Below are positions 58,681 through 64,000 of a stretch of 64,000 nucleotides of DNA, in pieces. A program made the position numbers and the translations under genes. Numbering within the stretch: the stretch's first letter is position 1; every line of letters starts with the position of its first letter. Origin of the DNA: an uncultured Lachnospiraceae bacterium (GTDB taxonomy: Bacteria; Bacillota; Clostridia; Lachnospirales; Lachnospiraceae); contig ONBT01000005.1 of NCBI GenBank assembly GCA_900316075.1, forward strand, positions 1 through 64,000, written 5' to 3'. Under the pieces are notes generated by a model. It was not told the origin of the DNA. It searched no databases and was given only the letters and a program-made list of their open reading frames with translations.

Positions 58681-58699
58681 TTATGAATAATGTAAAACA
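58681..58699 (+). repeat. Copy of the dispersed 19-bp intergenic repeat
   Basis: Exact TTATGAATAATGTAAAACA, 14 bases before the DUF5716 start; identical to the fliQ copy over 25 bases. Confidence 0.75.
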
Positions 58700-58742
58700 A
58701 ATACTATCTTCTCTCCGGCAGTCTTCCGCCCCAAGCCGGACA

Positions 58743-61700
58743 TCAGCGCAGCGAAAACAGCTTGTCTACAGCATTGGTTAGCGCCGTATATTTCTTCATA
58801 TCGGAAATCGTCTGCCGGTCATCCGAGTAGATGAGGCCGGACCGCATGCGGTTGATGAGTCCGTAACGGCTCTCCTCCCCGCCCGGAAACTCGTCCGTGC
58901 AGGAAATCTCACCGAATTTCAAAATCTTTTCCGGTTCATCCCGGAGACATATGTCGTAACCCGACTTGTCCCCGAAGAAGAGGATGAACTCACTGACGTA
59001 GATGCCCGGATACATCTCCACCATCTCGGCCCGGAGCTTCTCTCCGGACGCATTTTTCAGGAAGAGGTCAATCCGCTGGCCCTCCTCTCCCTCATAGGTG
59101 ATGAAATACTTGTCGTAGAGATGGTAGCGGATCAGCAGGTCGTCCGGGCACTCCCGGTAGAAGTCGAAGTAGAGGTTCTTCCTTATGGCCTCGGAAAGGA
59201 GGTCCGAAAGCAGGGCATGCTCTTCTTTCGTAAGTGTCTCCTTCCGACAGAGGTGGGCCAGAAGTCCCACGAGGCAGCTTTCGTTCAGTTTCTCCCCCCG
59301 CCGATAAAATTCTGCCAGGTGGGTGAAGACGCTTTCCGGAATATTCTTCCCGCCTTTCATATAGGCATGGGCCCAGTAGGTGAACCAGGCCTCGGCAATC
59401 ATGCGGTTGGGACGGCCGGACAGGTAGTCCTCAAAGACGCCCTCGCTGTCCCCGCTGAAGTTTTCCGTATAGAGCATCTCGGTCACGGCCCGCTCTGTAA
59501 GGCGTTCCGTGGGCAGGGCATAGGCCTTCATATGCTTCCAGATATCGGCCATGACCACTTCCGGTCCCACATAAAAATTTCCCAGGTAGCGGATGGTGGT
59601 CTCGTTGTCGAGGTACTGGCCCATCAGGTAGGCCGACAGGGAAACAAGGAAGTCATCGGCTGTATCCGGCTCCTCTTCGATTTTCTCCGTCACCAGAGTA
59701 ATGAGGGACCGGCCCGTGGCCATGATACCGTAGTAATTCCTGAGCAGGCTGTAGGCGGCCTCCGAATTCTTACCAATAACAAAGAGATCGATGATAAAGG
59801 AGATAGTCCTGGAATCCATGCCGGAATAATCCGACTCCCGGAGGAGGAAACGCTCGAAAACATCCTCCCGTGACTCTCTGCCCAGGTATTTAATGAATAA
59901 TGGAAAGCGCCCCGCCTTGTACCCGTAGCGGATGTCCGGACTGTCCAGGAAAGCGGCGATCGTATCTGCCATATCCTTCGGGATGTCTTCATCCGTCTTC
60001 ACATAGTTCAGGTCGTAGATGAAGTAGGGAAGGAGGTCTTTCGTCTCCTTCTTCAGCCTCGGCAGGATGCGCTTTAATTCCATGAGGTCCCGGACCAGGA
60101 TGAAGCCCCTCTCCGAGATATAGAGACCCCCGTCCATTTCGAGGAAGACCCGGTAGGTCCGGCAGGAAACCGGAATATAGGCTGTATCCCGGATGACCGG
60201 CACATATACAGGCTCTTCAGCTGCATCCGTCAGAATAACGGCCCGGCGGACATTCTGGATACTGCAGGAAATCTTCACCGGGACCAGGAAGGAGGCCATC
60301 ATGCCGGCCACGTCAGCGTCGATGATTCCCCGGTCCAGGACATCCTGATAGATGACGGCCAGGTTCTCGTCAAGTCTCTTGTGCCGCATCATTTCGAGAG
60401 CGAAGGTCTCCACCGTTTTCTTCGTCTCTTCATAGACAGCCGTATTTACGGCCCGGTTCGTGATCATGGAGGCGTAAACATAGGCCTTGCGGTCGAAGCT
60501 GATGGTATTCGAATAGCCGAAATAGCGAAGTACGTCCTCGGGCAGGGGCCTTGCATAGTCCTCTGGCAGGCTCATCACATAGGCTTCATAGAGACCGGTC
60601 AGGGATAGGCCGGATCGGACGGCCAGGTCGTACCAGGACAGGACATCCGGCCCGTAGACTGAATTCCTGAGAAGGTACTTCAGCACTGCGTCCAGAAGCT
60701 CCTGGGAAGGGCTGGCCGCATAGGCCTTGCGGACGATATAGAAGACCGAAACGTCAAAGGCCTTCTCCCGGCCCAGAAGGGTGGAAAGGCGCATGGAGAT
60801 ATTCCCGGTCAGTCTCCCTTTACGAGCAGCCCAGGAAAGAATTCGAATCGTGAAGGGGTCAAATTCCTTAATGAGCAGGGGGTCCTTCTTGATGACAGAC
60901 AGGGCCTCCACATAAAGGAAAGGGGAAGAGGATCCGGCCATCACAAACTGACGGATATCCGAAAGCTCCTTGAGGCCGTTCGTCACGTACTCTTCCCTGA
61001 GGAAGAGAAGCAGCCAGAAGACCCGCTCGTCTCCCTGTCGGTCGCGGAAGATATTCTCCACTTCCGCCGTCAGCCGGTCCACATAGGTCTTCTCCGGCTC
61101 AATCATCGTACAGAGATAGAGGAGATAGGCCCACTCGAAGGACTTCCTGTCGACGATATCCGTCTTCAGAGATTCAACCAGGGGCAGGGCCTCAGCCTTG
61201 CGGCCGGTTACAATCAGGGCCTGGGTCCGCATCAGGGAAAGAAGGAGCCTGTCATGTGCGTCCGAGACGGTCTCCATGGTATCGAGGACGGATAGGCTCT
61301 TTTCGCACCAGTCTTCTGCCGTAAGCTTTCCGAAGCGGTAGGATAGATAATTCTGTGTCAGGGCCACGGAGCCCCGAAGCTTTACCCTGCGGCTGTCGTC
61401 CCGGTCAAAAGACCCTTCTTCTTTCCGGCAGAGGACAGTCAGAGTCTTCACGTCGTTCGTCCCGGTGAAGGTGATGCGGCAGTAGTTCTTTCCTGCATGC
61501 ATGCGTTCCGGGTGGATGAAAAAGTCGAAATGGCAGACGCTGCCAACGAAGAAGTCGTTGGAAAGGACCGTATGGCCCACCGTGATGAAGGGGCTGTCGC
61601 AGGCCACACCGATCCGGGTGTAGCCCCAGGCGGACTTGGTGATGTCAATGGACTCCCGCATGGCCTCGTCTCCCACCGTATAGGTGAGGGAGGTCTCGGA

Positions 61701-62285
61701 AATGTCGAAGTGAACCCGTTCCTTGAGACCGGCCCCGGCCAGGAACTCCTCCATATTGTCGGGGGTCCGGGGAAAGCGGCGGTAGCCCCTGTAGAGAAGT
61801 TCGAAGTCCTTCCCGCACCGGACCGCAAAAGAAGCGAAGTCATCGGTATAGAAAAGGGCCATCGCATCGGCCGGAGCCTTTCTATAGAGCTCCGCGAAAT
61901 CCTCCGGCGTCTCAATGGTCAGCCCGCAGGCCGTAAGGGTCCTGGGCCCGTAGGTAATCGTATAGGGAATATCGAAGGACTTTCCCTGAAGGATGACATA
62001 GAAGTCCCCGGAGAGAACATCTCCGGCCCTGCATCCCGCATGGATGACCGAAAAGCGGACCGTAACGGAAGTCCCCTCAAAGGCGGGACTTTCCGTCTGC
62101 ACATAAGGGTTTGAGGAAAAGACCATGCCCCGGAGCAGGCTCCCGTCTGTGGACGAGAAAGAAAAGGACCCGGAAAAAGGCTCCTTCTCGACGGCCGAAA
62201 GGTCCAGCACATCCGTATCGAGTTGTATGGACCCGGGGGCCGGATCAAACCGGTCCTCGGACATCCGCCAGATCTTCCGTCTCAA
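58743..62285 (-). CDS. DUF5717 family large multidomain protein
   Basis: About 1180 aa, function unknown, no signal peptide or membrane segment. Residues about 15-290 look like two beta-sandwich (Ig or BACON-like) domains: FSGSFSFSSTDGSLLRGMVF, DIPYTITYGP, later TLTVLCRKEEG. Residues about 300-1040 are mainly alpha-helical repeats, broken by a beta segment near 660-720. The C-terminus (about 1050-1150) is beta-rich again (RIDLFLKNASGEKLRAEMVE, YVSEFILFF). The start is TTG 62285, with AAGGAG 11 bases upstream; ATG 62264 is the alternative but has a weaker site. First gene of the four-gene set. Confidence 0.85.
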   Translation of the reverse strand: MRRKIWRMSEDRFDPAPGSIQLDTDVLDLSAVEKEPFSGSFSFSSTDGSLLRGMVFSSNPYVQTESPAFEGTSVTVRFSVIHAGCRAGDVLSGDFYVILQGKSFDIPYTITYGPRTLTACGLTIETPEDFAELYRKAPADAMALFYTDDFASFAVRCGKDFELLYRGYRRFPRTPDNMEEFLAGAGLKERVHFDISETSLTYTVGDEAMRESIDITKSAWGYTRIGVACDSPFITVGHTVLSNDFFVGSVCHFDFFIHPERMHAGKNYCRITFTGTNDVKTLTVLCRKEEGSFDRDDSRRVKLRGSVALTQNYLSYRFGKLTAEDWCEKSLSVLDTMETVSDAHDRLLLSLMRTQALIVTGRKAEALPLVESLKTDIVDRKSFEWAYLLYLCTMIEPEKTYVDRLTAEVENIFRDRQGDERVFWLLLFLREEYVTNGLKELSDIRQFVMAGSSSPFLYVEALSVIKKDPLLIKEFDPFTIRILSWAARKGRLTGNISMRLSTLLGREKAFDVSVFYIVRKAYAASPSQELLDAVLKYLLRNSVYGPDVLSWYDLAVRSGLSLTGLYEAYVMSLPEDYARPLPEDVLRYFGYSNTISFDRKAYVYASMITNRAVNTAVYEETKKTVETFALEMMRHKRLDENLAVIYQDVLDRGIIDADVAGMMASFLVPVKISCSIQNVRRAVILTDAAEEPVYVPVIRDTAYIPVSCRTYRVFLEMDGGLYISERGFILVRDLMELKRILPRLKKETKDLLPYFIYDLNYVKTDEDIPKDMADTIAAFLDSPDIRYGYKAGRFPLFIKYLGRESREDVFERFLLRESDYSGMDSRTISFIIDLFVIGKNSEAAYSLLRNYYGIMATGRSLITLVTEKIEEEPDTADDFLVSLSAYLMGQYLDNETTIRYLGNFYVGPEVVMADIWKHMKAYALPTERLTERAVTEMLYTENFSGDSEGVFEDYLSGRPNRMIAEAWFTYWAHAYMKGGKNIPESVFTHLAEFYRRGEKLNESCLVGLLAHLCRKETLTKEEHALLSDLLSEAIRKNLYFDFYRECPDDLLIRYHLYDKYFITYEGEEGQRIDLFLKNASGEKLRAEMVEMYPGIYVSEFILFFGDKSGYDICLRDEPEKILKFGEISCTDEFPGGEESRYGLINRMRSGLIYSDDRQTISDMKKYTALTNAVDKLFSLR

Positions 62286-62307
62286 GGGAACAAGAACTCC
62301 TTCATTA

Positions 62308-62316
62308 TGATATAAT
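62308..62316 (+). promoter_or_regulatory. Extended -10 promoter of the aminotransferase gene
   Basis: TGATATAAT with consensus TATAAT at 62311-62316; no clear -35. The predicted start of transcription is near 62323. Confidence 0.45.
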
Positions 62317-62328
62317 AAGATAGTTTTG

Positions 62329-62352
62329 ATTATACCCGATTTCGTTACAAAG
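62329..62352 (-). promoter_or_regulatory. Promoter of the DUF5717 cluster
   Basis: Minus strand consensus TATAAT at 62334-62329, with a weak -35-like TTACCA about 18 bases upstream. It overlaps the opposite promoter so that both predicted starts fall at about 62322. Confidence 0.45.
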
Positions 62353-62380
62353 TGGTAAATATTTGGAGGACATAAACAGC

Positions 62381-63469
62381 ATGCCGGATATTACGGAACA
62401 ATTTCACGGATCTGATCTTGAAAAGATAGAGGCAGTATACCACATCAAAAAGGAGGAAATCACTTCCTTTTCTGCCAATGTGAATCCCCTGGGCATCTCT
62501 CCCCTCCTCCGGACCAAGCTGGCAGAGAATATCGACTGCATCACTTCCTATCCCGACCGCAACTATACGGACCTGAAGGCCGCAATCGCCGCCTATACCG
62601 GCTGCCGGCCTGAGCATATACTGGTAGGCAACGGGACGACGGAGCTGATTTCATTATTCATAGATATCGTATCCCCGAAGAAGGCCGTGATTCTGGGCCC
62701 CACCTATTCCGAGTATGAGCGTTCCGTCTCACTCTGCGGGGGGAAGACCTCCTACTATCCCCTGCAGGAGGCCGATGATTTTCAGTTGAACATCAATTCT
62801 TTCACAGCTTCTCTTTCTTCGGACACGGACCTCCTCATTCTCTGTTCCCCCAATAATCCCACGGGCACAGCCATCCGCCGGTCCGACATGCGCAAGATCC
62901 TCGACGTCTGCAAGGAAAAATCCATCTACGTCATGGTGGACGAAACCTACATCGAATTTGCGGAAGACGCATCTGAGCTAACAGCCATCCCTCTCACGGA
63001 ATATTATAATAATATTTTTGTTCTTCGTTCGACGAGCAAGTTCTTCGCCTGCCCGGGCCTGCGCTTAGGCTACGCCGTGACCGGAAATACTGACCTCTTC
63101 TCCGACGTCGACCGGAAGAAGAATCCCTGGATGATCCACTCGCTCGCTGCGCTCGCGGGGCAGTACATGTTCCGGGATGAGGAATATATTGAAAAAACGA
63201 GAAGCCTCATATCTTCGGAACGGAAAAGGCTCTTCGAAGCCTATTCGAAGAGCCCCCGCTTTCGCCCCTATAAGCCGGAAGGAAATTTCATGCTGATGAA
63301 GATATTAGACGAAAAAACGGACAGCCACGCCCTCTTTGAAAAAGCCATCAAAGAAAAGATGATGATCCGGGACTGCTCCAGCTTCCCCTTCCTCTCCGAC
63401 CGCTTCATAAGGATCTGCTTCATGAACCCGGCGGATAATGACCGGCTGTTTTCCTGCCTGACCGGCTGA
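62381..63469 (+). CDS. PLP-dependent aminotransferase (HisC/CobD-like)
   Basis: Fold-type I enzyme of the histidinol-phosphate aminotransferase / threonine-phosphate decarboxylase group; 362 aa. Motifs: SFSANVNPLGISPLL at the start, LVGNGTTELISLF (cofactor phosphate), CSPNNPTGTAI, VDETYIEFA and the PLP lysine in STSKFFACPGLRLGYAV (about residue 222). The real substrate cannot be told; no cobalamin or histidine genes are nearby. Start chosen at ATG 62381, 11 bases after GGAGG, rather than a TTG that would include the ribosome site. Confidence 0.9.
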   Translation: MPDITEQFHGSDLEKIEAVYHIKKEEITSFSANVNPLGISPLLRTKLAENIDCITSYPDRNYTDLKAAIAAYTGCRPEHILVGNGTTELISLFIDIVSPKKAVILGPTYSEYERSVSLCGGKTSYYPLQEADDFQLNINSFTASLSSDTDLLILCSPNNPTGTAIRRSDMRKILDVCKEKSIYVMVDETYIEFAEDASELTAIPLTEYYNNIFVLRSTSKFFACPGLRLGYAVTGNTDLFSDVDRKKNPWMIHSLAALAGQYMFRDEEYIEKTRSLISSERKRLFEAYSKSPRFRPYKPEGNFMLMKILDEKTDSHALFEKAIKEKMMIRDCSSFPFLSDRFIRICFMNPADNDRLFSCLTG

Positions 63470-63491
63470 TCATTGCTCTACATTTATAGTG

Positions 63492-63622
63492 ATCGAGTAG
63501 GAGGATTTCATCCCCCTACTCGATGCAGCAACGCTGCAGTCAGCTCACAGCCTGCGGCTGTTTCGCTGATTGCAGTCGCCAAAGAGCTCGATTTACACGC
63601 AAGCATGTATCGAGCTCCTTGG
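63492..63622. repeat. Structured intergenic repeat with three stem-loops
   Basis: Three hairpins in tandem: 63492-63524 (15-bp stem, one mismatch, loop TTC), 63534-63575 (11-bp outer stem with an inner ACAGCC/GGCTGT stem), and 63579-63622 (CCAA-GAGCTCGAT stem of 13 bp with one mismatch). A terminator follows. On the minus strand it could be read as SSLATAISETAAGCELTAAL, a string I recall as a frequent spurious translation in Clostridia genomes. That suggests a widespread non-coding repeat or small RNA. Confidence 0.65.
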
Positions 63623-63634
63623 CTCGTTGCCTAC

Positions 63635-63673
63635 AAAAAATCCCCGCGGAATTTTCCGCGGGGATGCTTTTTT
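63635..63673. terminator. Bidirectional intrinsic terminator
   Basis: Perfect 12-bp stem ATCCCCGCGGAA/TTCCGCGGGGAT (63640-63651, 63654-63665) with six T on each side in the respective direction. It separates the convergent aminotransferase and the gene at the right edge. Confidence 0.9.
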
Positions 63674-64000
63674 CAGTAGAGAACGGCTCCGCCCTCGAAG
63701 TCGAAATAGGAATTGAAGTCGAAGTAGACAATCTCTCCGGTCTCCTTGTCGCAGGTCCCGACATGGAGAATGCCGCCCGGCGTTCCTTTTTCGGGGTCAG
63801 CTGCCTGCAGGCGGAACATGAAGGTGTAGTTCTTCCCGCTCATCTGCAGGGTCTTGTCCAGTTTCACGCAGAAGCGCTTCCAGCCAGTCATGGGGAAGGA
63901 AACCCCGCAGAGCTTGTCGCAGGCCTTTTCAAACCGGGCCTGCACGGACATCTCATCCCCTGCCCAGAAGGCGTCCGAGGCGTGAATCTGGTCCGGGGTG
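63673..64000 (-). CDS. Unknown protein, C-terminal part (runs off the window)
   Basis: At least 108 codons without a start that must be used; the frame is open to the window edge. It includes DQIHASDAFWAGDEMSVQAR, CGVSFPMTGWKRFCVKLDK and GGILHVGTCDKETGEIVYFD. It looks like a soluble beta-rich domain. I recognise no family. An internal ATG at 63951 exists, but upstream codons look equally coding, so this is probably only the 3' end. Confidence 0.7.
   Translation of the reverse strand, partial: TPDQIHASDAFWAGDEMSVQARFEKACDKLCGVSFPMTGWKRFCVKLDKTLQMSGKNYTFMFRLQAADPEKGTPGGILHVGTCDKETGEIVYFDFNSYFDFEGGAVLY

Noticed and set aside
63473..63679. A 68-codon plus-strand reading frame after the aminotransferase
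   Set aside because: It lies wholly within tandem hairpins and the terminator and has no ribosome site; it is a by-product of the structured repeat.
1..64000. tRNA or rRNA genes, CRISPR arrays, insertion sequences, prophage or defence genes
   Set aside because: I looked for their usual marks (cloverleaf-like stems, regular direct repeats with spacers, transposases, integrases) and found none.

Overview
The window looks like a piece of a chromosome from a motile member of the Lachnospiraceae (Clostridia, Firmicutes). The grounds are the gene order comM-dprA-topA-codY followed by one very long flagellar/chemotaxis (fla/che) locus that runs into rpsB-tsf-pyrH-frr, the FliY-type switch protein, CheC/CheD, the conserved small proteins around FapA and sigma-D, and the DUF5716/DUF5717 families. 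Genus cannot be fixed from the sequence. Almost every gene is on the minus strand; only a DUF1292 gene and an aminotransferase gene are on plus. No rRNA, tRNA, CRISPR array, prophage or insertion sequence was seen.

Layout, in minus-strand transcription order. (1) 64000-62381: C-terminal end of an unknown gene, a highly structured intergenic repeat, and a convergent PLP-dependent aminotransferase. (2) 62285-55261: four genes of largely unknown function: a 1180-aa DUF5717 protein, an Hsp70/actin-fold protein (DUF5716), a TPR-like helical protein and a two-TM coiled-coil protein. This is the best candidate for an undescribed system. (3) 55103-48730: gltX, a UvrD-like helicase, DUF1292 (plus strand), a GlgX-like protein without its catalytic residues, and DUF5662. 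(4) 48541-42642: comM, dprA, topA, codY. (5) 42322-4702: the fla/che locus: flgB, flgC, fliE, fliF, fliG, fliH, fliI, fliJ, a MotE/YlxF-like gene, fliK, flgD, flgE, motA, motB, fliL, fliM, fliY, cheY, fliO, fliP, fliQ, fliR, flhB, flhA, flhF, flhG, a PilZ gene, cheB, cheA, cheW, cheC, cheD, a small TM protein, sigD, fapA, a 108-aa protein, a DUF6115 protein and an MltG-like remnant. (6) 4391-1: rpsB, tsf, an inserted pair (polysaccharide deacetylase, bactofilin), pyrH and the first codons of probable frr.

How it works together: region 5 encodes the basal body, export gate, hook, stators and switch, plus a Bacillus-type adaptation system (CheC, CheD, CheB; no CheR here). Flagellin, cap and hook-junction genes are not in the window. 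A strong sigma-A promoter starts the locus upstream of flgB. I also see internal sigma-A promoters before motA, cheY and flhA, and sigma-D-like promoters before fliK and flgE.

Structure beyond genes: a 19-bp sequence (TTATGAATAATGTAAAACA and its complement) recurs in intergenic gaps in both orientations, often so that complementary copies flank one or two genes. Several terminators contain the -35 element of the next promoter. Three intergenic gaps hold degenerate tandem repeats.
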